Origin: Bradyrhizobium viridifuturi
GTDB taxonomy: Bacteria > Pseudomonadota > Alphaproteobacteria > Rhizobiales > Xanthobacteraceae
DNA length: 64,000 nucleotides
Assembly (NCBI RefSeq): GCF_001238275.1
Contig: NZ_LGTB01000008.1
Location: 1-64,000 of the forward strand
Direction: 5' to 3'
Under the pieces are notes generated by a model. The model did not search any database and was not told the origin of the DNA. It was given only the letters and a program-made list of their open reading frames with translations. A program made the translations under genes and the position numbers. Of the stretch, positions 33,330 to 42,196 are shown piece by piece. Every line of letters starts with the position of its first letter. The first letter of the stretch is position 1.

Positions 33330-34226
33330 TCAGTCGCGCGACGCGGACAATCCCGCGAGAAGCGGCGCGTAAGCGGCGAGCCTGCGCGATACGAACTCCG
33401 TGAACAGCCGCACGCGCTTGGTCTTGCGTGTCTCCCCCTGGGTGAGGAGCCAGAGCGTGCCATGCATGTGCAGGTCGGTGCCCGGCACCCTGACCAGCAG
33501 GGGGTCGGCGTCCCCGACAAAGCACGGCAGTGTCGTCATCCCGAGCCCTTGGCGGACGGCAGCAACCTGCGCCTCGCCGTCCGTGGTCCTGAATGGAACC
33601 CCCGTGGTACGAACCTCACCCTCGCGGGCCCAGTCCGGGATGCCATGCATGCTGATGACGATCCACCTGATGGGGTCAGGCGCGCCCGCACGCCACGCGG
33701 CCAGTCGATCGCGCGACATGTAGACGCCGCCGAACAGTTCCGGCCCCTTCAGGCCGTGAAGATTGAGCGGCAGGGTCTTGCGATCGTAGACGACACGGAT
33801 CGCGACGTCGGCCTCTCGATTGGTCAGATTTGCCAGCTCGCCTGACGACAGGATTTCCATCTCGATGTCCGGGTGCAAACGCGCAAAATCGGCGAAGTCC
33901 GGCATCAGCAGATGTGTCGCGAGGGTCGGTGCCAGCGTGACCCGCAGAAGCCCGCGCACGCCTTGGTCGCGACCGAAGACGCGCGTCTGCAACTGGTGCG
34001 ACGACGCATCCATCTGGTTCGCGAACTCGAGGACCTCTTCGCCGGCGGCCGTCAGACGGTAGCCCGAAGGCAGCTTTTCGAACATCTGCGCCCCGAGGCG
34101 TTCCTCGAGCTGAGCGATGCGTCGCAGCACGGTCGAGTGATTGACCCCGAGGTGCTCGGCGGCAGCCCGCACCGAGCCGCCGCGCGCAACGGCAAGAAAA
34201 TAGCGAACGTCATCCCAGTCGATCAT
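33330..34226 (-). CDS. LysR-family regulator divergent from SDR
   Basis: A 298-residue LysR-type regulator beginning MIDWDDVRYFLAVARGGSVRAAAEHLGVNHSTVLRRIAQLEERLG. It belongs to the same HST-type subgroup as the regulator at 20071-20982. The ATG at 34226 matches the family N-terminus. It is divergent from the SDR gene at 34498 with 271 bp between them, and is the likely regulator of that SDR and the following NAD(P)-binding protein. Confidence 0.88.
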   Translation of the reverse strand: MIDWDDVRYFLAVARGGSVRAAAEHLGVNHSTVLRRIAQLEERLGAQMFEKLPSGYRLTAAGEEVLEFANQMDASSHQLQTRVFGRDQGVRGLLRVTLAPTLATHLLMPDFADFARLHPDIEMEILSSGELANLTNREADVAIRVVYDRKTLPLNLHGLKGPELFGGVYMSRDRLAAWRAGAPDPIRWIVISMHGIPDWAREGEVRTTGVPFRTTDGEAQVAAVRQGLGMTTLPCFVGDADPLLVRVPGTDLHMHGTLWLLTQGETRKTKRVRLFTEFVSRRLAAYAPLLAGLSASRD

Positions 34227-34497
34227 GGTGCAATCCGGCACCGCGTGGTGCGCCTTCCAGGGCCCGCATCTAACACATCGAACAGCAATACGGGCAGCCA
34301 TCATAGTCTATGCCGACGAGCGCGGCCGGGTTCCGCACGAGCGGATACCAATCGTCGCCGCTGGCGTCAGTCGTTCAGCCGGATCGATTTCGCACCACCG
34401 ATGTGCGCGCTTGCGTACTCAACGCCTGACTCCGACGGACCCATGTTGGCGTTCTCGGGGGCATCCCCGAACAAAGGCGAAGCCCGAAGGAGAAGTC

Positions 34498-35232
34498 ATG
34501 GGAAAGCTTGAAGGTAAGGTTGCAGTCGTCACAGGTGGATCGAGCGGCATGGCGCTGGCGAGCGCCAAGCGGTTCGTTGAAGAAGGCGCCTATGTTTTCA
34601 TCACGGGCCGGAGGCAGGAGGCGCTCGACGCAGCCGTCAGGCTGGTTGGCCGGAACGTGACCGGCGTGCGCGGCGACGCGGCCAATCTCGACGACCTCGA
34701 CCACTTGTTCGATACGGTGAAGCGGGAAAAGGGCAAGATCGACGTCCTGTACGCGAGCGCCGGCATCGGGGAAGCCGTCCCGCTGGGCGAGATTACCGAG
34801 CAGCATTTCGATGCGGCCTTCGGCCTGAATACGCGCGGCACGCTGTTTGCGGTCCAGAAGGCGTTGCCGCTGTTCAACGACGGCGGATCGATCTTCATGA
34901 CCGGGTCAGTTGCCTCGGTGAAGGGTTTTCCCGGTTACGGCGTCTATGCGGCGAGCAAGGCGGCGTTGCGCTCATTCGCGCGCACCTGGCTCAACGAACT
35001 GAAGGGCAGGAATATCCGGGTGAACGTGCTGAGCCCAGGGCCGATCGCCACACCGATGCAGGACCAGGTCCTCACCGAGGAGGCGAAGCGGATGTTCGAA
35101 TCGCTGATCCCGCGAGGAAAGATGGGTCGTCCCGAGGAAATTGCAGCGGCCGCAGTCTTTCTCGCTTCCGACGAGTCCAGCTTCGTGAATGGGGTGGAGC
35201 TGTCTGTCGATGGCGGCTTCTCGGCCATCTGA
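34498..35232 (+). CDS. SDR-family oxidoreductase
   Basis: A 244-residue classical short-chain dehydrogenase. The cofactor loop TGGSSGMALA lacks the usual third glycine. The catalytic YAASK tetrad segment is intact (YGVYAASKAAL), as is the C-terminal VNGVELSVDGG. The ATG at 34498 follows GAAGGAGAA. A short hairpin TCGGGG-GCAT-CCCCGA lies in the leader at 34455-34470. It is followed after 39 bp by an NAD(P)-binding protein, so the two probably form an operon under the divergent LysR. Substrate unknown. Confidence 0.9.
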   Translation: MGKLEGKVAVVTGGSSGMALASAKRFVEEGAYVFITGRRQEALDAAVRLVGRNVTGVRGDAANLDDLDHLFDTVKREKGKIDVLYASAGIGEAVPLGEITEQHFDAAFGLNTRGTLFAVQKALPLFNDGGSIFMTGSVASVKGFPGYGVYAASKAALRSFARTWLNELKGRNIRVNVLSPGPIATPMQDQVLTEEAKRMFESLIPRGKMGRPEEIAAAAVFLASDESSFVNGVELSVDGGFSAI

Positions 35233-35271
35233 AGGCGGGCAATCAAGATCAATACGGATCGGAGAAGCATC

Positions 35272-35871
35272 ATGAGTTACGCAATTATCGGATTCGGCAA
35301 GGTGGGCCAGGCCCTCGCCCACGCCTTCGCCCGCAAGAACATCGAGGTGACCGTCGCAAGCCGCCGGCCGGCCGAGGCGTTGGCGCCGCAGGCCCGGGCG
35401 ATCGGGCCCACGGTCGTCGCCAGGTCGCTGCGGGACGCGCTGGCAGCCGAGACGATCATCCTGGCGGTCCCGTTCGAGGAGCATCGCGAGGTCGCGAAGG
35501 CCGCGCCGAGCTGGAACGGCAAGACGGTGATCGACGCAATGAACGCGTTGCTTCCCCCCGAGGAGCTGGACGGTCTTCCGTCCTCCGCCTTCGCCGCGAA
35601 GGCGTTCGCCGGCGCCAGGTACGTGAAAGGCTTCAATCACCTGATCGCTGCCAAACTGGCTGCCGATCCGATCGTCGAAGGCGGCCACCGGGTGGTCTTT
35701 CTGTCTGGTGACGACGAGGACGCGATCGCACCCGTGACGGCCCTGGCGAAGCAACTCGGGTTCGCACCCGTCAAGCTCGGAAAGTTCAACGAGGGTGGCG
35801 CGCTGGTGCACGCACGCGGCCGCGTCTGGGGCCCGCTCATCTTCCAGGATTTGTTCAAGAAGGAGCAGTGA
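35272..35871 (+). CDS. F420-reductase-like NAD(P)-binding protein
   Basis: A 199-residue protein beginning MSYAIIGFGKVGQALAHAFARKNIEVTVASRRP, a Rossmann nucleotide-binding start like that of NADPH-dependent F420 reductases and related oxidoreductases. The segment ARYVKGFNHLIA corresponds to the family's conserved VKAFNT-like region. Bacteria of this kind do not generally depend on F420, so NADP is the likely cofactor. It probably shares a transcript with the SDR upstream. Confidence 0.8.
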   Translation: MSYAIIGFGKVGQALAHAFARKNIEVTVASRRPAEALAPQARAIGPTVVARSLRDALAAETIILAVPFEEHREVAKAAPSWNGKTVIDAMNALLPPEELDGLPSSAFAAKAFAGARYVKGFNHLIAAKLAADPIVEGGHRVVFLSGDDEDAIAPVTALAKQLGFAPVKLGKFNEGGALVHARGRVWGPLIFQDLFKKEQ

Positions 35872-35910
35872 TCGATCCACGATCGCGTGATCGATCCGAG
35901 AAGCGAGTAG

Positions 35911-35936
35911 CCCGCATGAGCACAGCCACATGCGGG
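35911..35936. repeat. Short REP-like hairpin
   Basis: CCCGCATG (35911-35918) pairs with CATGCGGG (35929-35936). The surrounding GCCCGCATGAGC wording recurs at 38870-38881, where it is followed by another hairpin. It lies in the 238-bp gap after the F420-reductase-like gene. The rest of that gap shows no feature that I can support. Confidence 0.5.
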
Positions 35937-36109
35937 ACACCGCGCGACACGATGACAGAAGTGCGCCACCGCTGTGCTTGATTGCGGGTCACGCCTGCTC
36001 ACGCGACGTTGAGCCGGCGTGAGCGAGGATTGCATTCAAATCCGCCATTGCCGCGCACATCTATTTGGCGAGGCCAGACTCCTTGGCTCCATAAAAACGG
36101 AGAAACTCG

Positions 36110-36346
36110 ATGACGAACGTCAAACTTCTGTCGGCTGCCTTGATCGCGGTTGCCATGATCGCGTCGCCGGCAATGGCGCGTGAGACCCACGCCGCGTCCC
36201 GCCATGTCGCGGAGGCCACCGCCGCCGCGCCGGCCGAGCCCGTCTACGTCGACGGGCGCGCGTGCATTCCAGCACCGCGCGTCGGTTCGTTCGCCACCGC
36301 GCCTTGGACCGGCGACAATGTTCCGTGCGAACCAGGTGCGTATTGA
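36110..36346 (+). CDS. Small secreted protein of unknown function
   Basis: A 78-residue protein with a convincing signal peptide (MTNVKLLSAALIAVAMIASPAMARE, cleavage after AMA). It leaves a mature part of about 55 residues with two cysteines (ACIPAP and VPCEPG) that could form a disulphide. I do not recognise the family. The ATG follows CGGAGAA. It is monocistronic and followed by a dispersed repeat. Confidence 0.65.
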   Translation: MTNVKLLSAALIAVAMIASPAMARETHAASRHVAEATAAAPAEPVYVDGRACIPAPRVGSFATAPWTGDNVPCEPGAY

Positions 36347-36426
36347 TCGCGCTTGCAGCTGAGCTGACGCGATCCCCCGCCACCAGACTGCAGCATTTAC
36401 GATTCAAATGGCGTGAACGTCCGCCA

Positions 36427-36801
36427 TCTCGCGACATGATCTGTCCGAGCTTTGTCCATCGTTCCGCCCTCTCTTGAACAGAGGGCGCAGGGAAGGCCGA
36501 GTGCCGATCGCACTCATGGGCCCCTAGAAATAGGTAGAAAGCTCGGGGGTAGGACCACAGGTGTAACCGGAAACAACCCGGCCTTCCCTGCGCGATGGTT
36601 GTGCGACTTACTTCTTGCTCTCCCCGGCGAGACCAGGTTTTTTGTCACCGCCTTCGCAACGCGCATCACGCAATGTGAGAAGACACACCTACCGCTAGGG
36701 CGTCAGACCACACGACTTCACCGTCCGTTTCATGCGCATTCGTCGACTGCGCATTCCGCGTCCAGATGCTGCGCGACGGAAACGTCGGCCGTGACGATCG
36801 C
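36427..36801. repeat. Structured dispersed repeat, copy 1
   Basis: About 375 bp that recurs at 40439-40810 in the same orientation with many substitutions. Nested stems can be drawn: CCCTCT/AGAGGG; an outer stem GCAGGGAAGGCCG (36487-36499) with CGGCCTTCCCTGC (36579-36591); and inside it GAGTGC/GCACTC. Several stem differences between the copies preserve pairing. No ORF is shared convincingly. It fills most of the 611-bp gap between 36346 and 36958. Confidence 0.85.
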
Positions 36802-36957
36802 CGCTGCGCTTGGCCACGTCTCCAGACTGCTTCCGACCGATCGGCGCCGCCGCACCCGTTAGCAGCAATCGCTCTGCAATATCCGCAACAGCGCTGGGGC
36901 ACCGTGGCACCAGGCTGGCTAGATGGTCAACGTGCCCATGCCAACACAGGAGAAACA

Positions 36958-38025
36958 ATGGCCTGGCAGGTTCCAATGAATTGCTCGATTTCAAGCGTGC
37001 TGGCGATTGTGCTTGGTCTCGGGCTGGCGTCCGCGAATAGTGCGTGGGCGCAATCAGCGGCGGCGCCCGGAGAAGCCGGTGCAGCCTACCAGAATATGCC
37101 GGCGATCGCCCCGATCGGCGTCCGCGTGGACCGGTATCTGCCGCTCCCGAACGCCACTGCAGTGCCGCCGGTGGATCCCGCCAAAGGCTACCGCCTCCAG
37201 CAGCTGGGCGATGGTCTCTACATGGTGACCGACAATGCATACCAGTCGATGTTCCTGGTCTACGACAAGGGTGTCGTGGTGATGGATGCGCCGCCAAGCT
37301 ATTCAGCACATCTGAAGCAGGCGATCGCGGAAGTGACGGATCGGCCGATCACCTATTTGATCTACAGCCATGCCCATATCGACCATATCGGCGGCGCGGC
37401 AGATCTGGGCGGGCACCCCATCATCATCGCCCAGGAGGAAACACGACGTCTGCTCGAACGAGCAAACGATCCGAAGCGGCACCTGCCCACGATCACGTTC
37501 AAGGACCGATACACGCTGAAGGTCGGCGGTCAGGTCCTTGAGCTCAGCTACCACGGTGTCGCCCACGAGCCCGGCAACATCTTCATCTGGGCGCCGGCAC
37601 AGAAGGTGCTGATGGTGGTCGATATCGTCTTCCCGGGTTGGATGGCCTGGTCGGGCTTCGCCGACGCGCAGGATATCCCGGGCTATTTCGCGCAGGTCGC
37701 CGAGATCGACAAGCTTCCGTTCGAGACCTTGGTCGGAGGGCACGTGGACCGCGTCGGGACCCATGCCGACGTGCGCGAACAGCTCGAATTCATGAACGAC
37801 GTGAAGTCGGCCACGAGGACGGCGCTTGCGGCCACCGCCCCGTTCGTCGGGATGGCTGCTGCAGACAAGGTCAACGCCTGGGCAGTGGCTGACAACTACA
37901 TCGACCGCGTGGTGGTCAGTTGCGTCAACGCGGTGACGCCGAAATGGCAGTCGCGCCTGGCGGCGTACGACGTTTTCATCTGGTCTCAGTGCTTCGCCAT
38001 GCAGCAGAGCCTTCGGATCGACTGA
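36958..38025 (+). CDS. Exported metallo-beta-lactamase-fold hydrolase
   Basis: A 355-residue protein with a signal peptide (cleavage near SAWAQS) and an MBL fold. The metal motif is H138-A-H140-I-D142-H143 in SHAHIDHIGG. Further ligands are H203 in GVAHEPGN, D222 in MVVDIVFPGW and a His in VGGHVDRVG. The ATG at 36958 follows CAGGAGAAAC. The substrate is unknown; it lacks features that would let me call it a true beta-lactamase. The downstream SDR begins 48 bp later and is probably co-transcribed. Confidence 0.85.
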   Translation: MAWQVPMNCSISSVLAIVLGLGLASANSAWAQSAAAPGEAGAAYQNMPAIAPIGVRVDRYLPLPNATAVPPVDPAKGYRLQQLGDGLYMVTDNAYQSMFLVYDKGVVVMDAPPSYSAHLKQAIAEVTDRPITYLIYSHAHIDHIGGAADLGGHPIIIAQEETRRLLERANDPKRHLPTITFKDRYTLKVGGQVLELSYHGVAHEPGNIFIWAPAQKVLMVVDIVFPGWMAWSGFADAQDIPGYFAQVAEIDKLPFETLVGGHVDRVGTHADVREQLEFMNDVKSATRTALAATAPFVGMAAADKVNAWAVADNYIDRVVVSCVNAVTPKWQSRLAAYDVFIWSQCFAMQQSLRID

Positions 38026-38073
38026 ACGCTCGTTATATCGCCCGCCGACCGGGCGTTGGAAAAGGAGGATGAC

Positions 38074-38853
38074 ATGGACATCGGGTTGAAGGGACGGCAG
38101 GCAGTGGTCTGCGCATCGAGCCAGGGGCTCGGGCGGGCCTGTGCGCTGGAACTGGCGCGGGCCGGTTGCAGTGTGGTGGTCAACGGCCGCGACCAGGCGA
38201 CACTGGAGCTAACCGCCGACGAGATCCGGACCGAGACCGGCGCGGAGGTGATCGCCATCGCCGGCGACGTCACCACCCGCGCTTGCCAGGACGCGCTGAT
38301 GCAGGCCGTGCCCCGGGTCGACATCCTGGTCAACAACAATGGCGGCCCGCCGCTGCGTGACTTCCGCGAGATCGATCGCGAGGCACTGCTGACCGGCGTG
38401 GTCGGCAACATGGCAGCTCCGATCGAGTTGGTGCAGCGGGTGATCGACGGCATGGTCGAGCGGCGCTTCGGCCGCATCGTCAACATCACCTCGGCCACGG
38501 TGAAGATGCCGATCGCGAGGCTCGATTTGTCGAGCGGCGCGCGGGCCGGGCTGACCGGCTTCCTTGCCGGCGTGGCGCGGTCGGTGGCGCATGCCAACGT
38601 CACCATCAACTTCCTGCTGCCCGGCGCGTTCGAAACCCGCCGGCGCCGCACCAACGAGCGGACTACAGCCGAACGCCGCGGCGTTGCGATCGAGACCGTG
38701 CGGCAGGAGAGCCAGGCCGAGATTCCCGCCGGGCGCTACGGTGACGCCTCCGAATTCGGTGCCGCCTGCGCCTTCCTGTGCTCGGCCCAGGCAGGCTACA
38801 TCACCGGGCAGAGCCTCTTGATCGATGGCGGCGCCTACCACGGGATTTTGTAG
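38074..38853 (+). CDS. SDR-family protein without the YxxxK motif
   Basis: A 259-residue SDR-fold protein with the cofactor loop ASSQGLGRA and the C-terminal ITGQSLLIDGGAYHG. The segment where classical members have YxxxK reads MPIARLDLSSGARAGLTG, so the catalytic Tyr is missing and the Lys is replaced by Arg. The NNNGGPP segment replaces NNAG. It belongs to a divergent SDR group often annotated as 3-oxoacyl-ACP reductase-like. The ATG at 38074 follows AAGGAGG. Catalysis by the usual mechanism is doubtful. Confidence 0.8.
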   Translation: MDIGLKGRQAVVCASSQGLGRACALELARAGCSVVVNGRDQATLELTADEIRTETGAEVIAIAGDVTTRACQDALMQAVPRVDILVNNNGGPPLRDFREIDREALLTGVVGNMAAPIELVQRVIDGMVERRFGRIVNITSATVKMPIARLDLSSGARAGLTGFLAGVARSVAHANVTINFLLPGAFETRRRRTNERTTAERRGVAIETVRQESQAEIPAGRYGDASEFGAACAFLCSAQAGYITGQSLLIDGGAYHGIL

Positions 38854-38865
38854 AGCGAGCCGCGC

Positions 38866-38947
38866 GGCCCGCATGAGCGCAGCGATGTGCGCGAGACCAC
38901 GACACGAATGAAACAGCCCCGGATGTCGCTGCACGCATCCGGGCTTA
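38866..38947. repeat. REP-like hairpin pair
   Basis: The stretch contains GCCCGCATGAGCGCAGCG, resembling 35910-35920. It then has AGCCCCGGATG (38915-38925), which pairs with CATCCGGGCT (38936-38945) with one bulge. It lies between the convergent SDR and GST genes. Confidence 0.5.
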
Positions 38948-39013
38948 CGCTTGCGACAGGTGCCGATCCGCCCTCGCTCGGGACTCGCGAGAGCGGACGT
39001 GCCCAGTCGCCGC

Positions 39014-39673
39014 TCAACCAGAAGCCTTGGCCGGTTCAGACATCGTGATCCGGTTCTTGACGCTGGGACGCTCCTGCATCCTCGCGTACCACGCCGAAAG
39101 TGCCTCGCACTCCTCAGGCACCGGCACCTTCAGGAGTCCCGCGAAGATCAGGCCGCCGATGACGGTGATATCAGCCATCGTGAACGCCTCGCCGGTGACG
39201 AACGGCTGGCTTTTCAGAATGCCGTCGAAGTAGTGCATCCCCCTGAGGGCCTTGTCCCGCTGACGGAAGCCCCACTCGGGGTTCTGATAGATCTCGACAT
39301 GCGGCCCAAGACCCGGCGTGGCGTGGTGGAAATAGACACTGATGGGATCGAGCAGCTCCAGTTCGGCGCGCTTGCTCATCATGTGGATCACGCCCTTTTC
39401 GCGCGGCGTCCTGCCGGTCAGCGTCGGCGCGCCATCGAGCGCATCAAGGTACTCGGTAATGGCAGTGCATTCGCCAATGAAGGTGCCGTCGTCGAGTTCG
39501 AGCACCGGCAGCGTGCCCGAGTAGTTCTTGGCCAGGAATTCGGGCTTCTTGTGCTCGCCCTTGTAGAGATCGACCAGGACGAACTGCACCTGCGATCGCA
39601 AGTTCTTCTCGGCCAGGGCGATGCGAACGCGGGCCGGATATGGGCCGGTGGGCCAATCGTAGATCTTCATCAT
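39014..39673 (-). CDS. Glutathione S-transferase family protein
   Basis: A 219-residue GST. The N-terminal thioredoxin domain begins MKIYDWPTGPYPARVRIALAEKNL and contains the glutathione-binding segment GTLPVLELDDGTFIGECTAI. The C-terminal helical domain includes TGEAFTMADITVIGGLIFA. Tandem ATG codons at 39673 and 39670 are both usable. It is divergent from a TetR regulator, and two copies of an 18-bp palindromic operator lie between them. It is therefore probably induced by an electrophile sensed by that TetR. Confidence 0.9.
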   Translation of the reverse strand: MMKIYDWPTGPYPARVRIALAEKNLRSQVQFVLVDLYKGEHKKPEFLAKNYSGTLPVLELDDGTFIGECTAITEYLDALDGAPTLTGRTPREKGVIHMMSKRAELELLDPISVYFHHATPGLGPHVEIYQNPEWGFRQRDKALRGMHYFDGILKSQPFVTGEAFTMADITVIGGLIFAGLLKVPVPEECEALSAWYARMQERPSVKNRITMSEPAKASG

Positions 39674-39687
39674 AACTCCAATATTAC

Positions 39688-39705
39688 CTACCTGTCACTT
39701 GGTAG
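39688..39705. promoter_or_regulatory. TetR operator, copy 1
   Basis: CTACCTGTCACTTGGTAG has inverted CTACC/GGTAG ends with an 8-bp centre. An identical copy lies at 39743-39760. It sits 15 bp from the GST start codon, where bound repressor would block the GST gene. Confidence 0.8.
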
Positions 39706-39742
39706 GTCCGATATGAATACTTCACATCCGGCGGGTCAAGCC

Positions 39743-39760
39743 CTACCTGTCACTTGGTAG
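39743..39760. promoter_or_regulatory. TetR operator, copy 2
   Basis: Identical to the 18-bp sequence at 39688-39705, 55 bp away and 25 bp before the tetR start. The paired arrangement suits coordinated repression of both divergent genes. Confidence 0.8.
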
Positions 39761-39784
39761 ATAACGAAGCAGTGAGAGGACGAC

Positions 39785-40348
39785 GTGAGTTCAAGCGCTC
39801 GGGAGGCCATCTTGGCGGCAGGAAAGCGGACCGCGCAGGCGCGCGGTTATGGCGGCTTGAATTTCCGCGATCTCGCCGCCGAGGTCGGGATCAAGGCCGC
39901 CAGCATCTACCACCATTTCCCGAGCAAGGCCGAACTCGGCGCAGCCGTCGCGCGGCGCTACTGGGAGGACACCGCCGCCCAGCTCGAGGCGATGCTGGCG
40001 GAAACCGCGGATCCGGTCCGCTGCCTGCGTCGATATCCCGAGGTGTTTCGCAAGGCGCTCGAGAACGACAATCGCATGTGCCTGTGCAGCTTCATGTCCG
40101 CTGAGGTCGACGACCTGCCGGACGCGGTGAAGCAGGAGGTGCAGACCTTTGCCGACGTCAACGTGGCGTGGCTGAGCAAGCTGCTGGTGGCGGCGCGCCT
40201 TGCCAGTGCAAGAAAGAGCGAACAGCGTGCGCGCGCCATCTTCGCCGCCGTCGCCGGCGCGCAGCTGATGGCCCGAAGCCGCTCGAATATTTCGCTCTAC
40301 GACGCCTTGATCGACAGCTATCGCGCCGCCGGTCTGCTGCCGGCGTAG
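39785..40348 (+). CDS. TetR-family regulator of the adjacent GST
   Basis: A 187-residue TetR-family repressor. The N-terminal helix-turn-helix is in LNFRDLAAEVGIKAASIYHHFPSKAELGAAVARRYW. The C-terminal ligand domain contains CLCSFMSAEVDDLP, including two cysteines that could sense thiol-reactive compounds. The GTG start at 39785 follows GAGAGGAC. The divergent GST and the two identical operators between them define a self-contained regulated pair. Confidence 0.9.
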   Translation: MSSSAREAILAAGKRTAQARGYGGLNFRDLAAEVGIKAASIYHHFPSKAELGAAVARRYWEDTAAQLEAMLAETADPVRCLRRYPEVFRKALENDNRMCLCSFMSAEVDDLPDAVKQEVQTFADVNVAWLSKLLVAARLASARKSEQRARAIFAAVAGAQLMARSRSNISLYDALIDSYRAAGLLPA

Positions 40349-40438
40349 CTCATCCATGGCTCGATGATCGATGTGGTGCATCACGCCTCCCCGGCCGATC
40401 CGCCCTGCCCGCTTCAGCGGCGCGGGCATGAAACCGCA

Positions 40439-40810
40439 TTCTCGCGACTGAACCGTCCGAGCTTTGCACTTGGTTTTCACCCTCGTTGAGAACAGAGGGC
40501 GCAGGGAAAGCCGGGTGCCGATCGCACCCATGGGCCCCGAGCAATGGGTAGGAAGCTCGGGGGGTAGGACCACAGGTGTAACCGGAAACAACCCGGCTTT
40601 CCCTGCACGATGGGCTACGGCTTACTTCGTGCTCTCCCCGGCGAGACCAGGCTCGCTTGTCACCGTCTTCGCCACGCGCACCGCGCAATGTGAAGAGACA
40701 CCTGCCATGAGGGCGTCAGGACCACACGACTTCGCCGTCCGCCTCACGCGCACTCGTCAGTCGCGCATTCAGCGTCCACCGCATCTCGACCCGCGTTCGT
40801 GACGATCGCG
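40439..40810. repeat. Structured dispersed repeat, copy 2
   Basis: The second copy of the element at 36427-36801. The outer stem is GCAGGGAAAGCCGGGT pairing with ACCCGGCTTTCCCTGC, both perfect. Inside are GGGTGC/GCACCC and CCCCGAGC/GCTCGGGG. The pairs GC here versus AT in copy 1 (and the reverse) keep both stems intact. The remaining 250 bp to 41061 hold no feature that I can support. Confidence 0.85.
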
Positions 40811-41061
40811 AAGCGCCCCTCGTGTCGGGTGAGACGCGCATATTGAACAGCTGAGTTGGGTCAAACGCCAAGCGGGATATTTTCTTAATTGCGGATTGAC
40901 GGGTTTTGGTGAGTTGCCCGTCGGGGTGATTTGTCGCAGGTGGTGGAGGTGGAATTGATTTGCGTCGAGGCACGACCGATCACGATGCCTTCACCTCGAG
41001 CACTCCCGCGAATGGTCGAAGGCGGCGATCGTGTCGCCACCTTCTGTTCAAGAACTCTGGA

Positions 41062-42096
41062 TCAAGGCGCAAGGTGCGCCTTGATCTCCGCCGCCATCTG
41101 ACGAATCGCGGCCGGGGGCTCGGGATCGTTCTGGATGCCGTTGAGCAGGACGAAGTCGTGGATCATCCCGTTGTAGCGGGTCGCGATCACGGAAACTCCG
41201 GCCTCCTTGAGCTTGCGGGCGTAGGCCTCGCCTTCGTCGCGCAACGGGTCGTTCTCGGCGGTAATGACCAGCGCCGGCGGAAGTCCTTGCAATTGCTGAA
41301 GGCTGGCGCGCAGCGGCGAGACATAGGGGTTGTTGCGTGCCGCGGCATTCGGTGCGTACAGATCCCAGCCGTACTTCATGAACGCGCGCGCCAGGAATCG
41401 TCCCGTGCCATACTCATGATAGGACGCGGTGTCCACGCTGGCGTCTGTGGCCGGGATCATCAAGACCTGGTAGCTGATCCTCGGGCCGCCGCGATCTTTG
41501 GCCATCAGCGTCAGCGCCGCGCTCATGTTGCCGCCAACCGAGTTGCCAGCCACTGCGATCCGGCTACCGTCCGCTCCGAACTCTTCGGCGTGGCTCGCCG
41601 CCCATTTCAGAACGGCATAGGATTGATCGAGCTGCGTGGGGAAGCGCGCCTCTGGCAAGGAGGTGTACTCGACGAATACGCCGATCTGGCCGGAATTGAC
41701 CACCAGGTCCCGCAGCAGACGCTGATGGTTCTGGAAATTCCCGACAATCCAGACGCCGCCGTGAATGAATAGCAGGACGCCCGGCTTACCGGCAACCTGC
41801 GCGGGCTTCATGATGTAAATCTTCACGGCCTGACCATCCTGGGTGATGGTTTGCTCGCTCGTGGTCACGCCCGACATGTCGACCGAGGTCTTGCTCTGAA
41901 GCCCTGTCAGGATCTCCTGCGGCTTCGGCTGGGGGAGCTCCCAGAACGGGCTCGTATCTTTGTTGATCTCGCGCAGGAAGGCGCGCACCTGCGGATCAAT
42001 CCGAGGGTCGGTGCCGGCGTCCGGCGCCGCATGGGCGGCTTGGGTCATGATAATTGCTCCAAGACTGAGAGTTGCGAGTGAGAGGATGAGTTTCAT
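41062..42096 (-). CDS. Exported alpha/beta hydrolase, HSL family
   Basis: A 344-residue protein with a signal peptide (MKLILSLATLSLGAIIMTQAAHAAPD) and a hormone-sensitive lipase-type alpha/beta hydrolase domain. The oxyanion-hole motif is FIHGGVWIVG, the nucleophile elbow is GNSVGGNM, and the likely catalytic Asp and His are in ENDPLRDEG and NGMIHDFVLL. It is likely to be a carboxylesterase. The start at 42096 is chosen for the signal peptide. It lies 100 bp downstream of the LuxR-type regulator on the same strand. Confidence 0.87.
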   Translation of the reverse strand: MKLILSLATLSLGAIIMTQAAHAAPDAGTDPRIDPQVRAFLREINKDTSPFWELPQPKPQEILTGLQSKTSVDMSGVTTSEQTITQDGQAVKIYIMKPAQVAGKPGVLLFIHGGVWIVGNFQNHQRLLRDLVVNSGQIGVFVEYTSLPEARFPTQLDQSYAVLKWAASHAEEFGADGSRIAVAGNSVGGNMSAALTLMAKDRGGPRISYQVLMIPATDASVDTASYHEYGTGRFLARAFMKYGWDLYAPNAAARNNPYVSPLRASLQQLQGLPPALVITAENDPLRDEGEAYARKLKEAGVSVIATRYNGMIHDFVLLNGIQNDPEPPAAIRQMAAEIKAHLAP

Positions 42097-42196
42097 GGTC
42101 AGCTTTGCTTGGGGGTGTTGCACACAGCCGCACAGGTAGCCCGTGAGGACGGGCTGCCGCTTCTGTCAAATGACCAGTCCGATGACAGATCCGCGG

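Noticed and set aside
36666..36902. Hypothetical ORFs within the two structured repeats (also 40716-40973)
   Set aside because: They share only a short DGEVVWS peptide because they lie in the repeat; frames are not maintained between copies.
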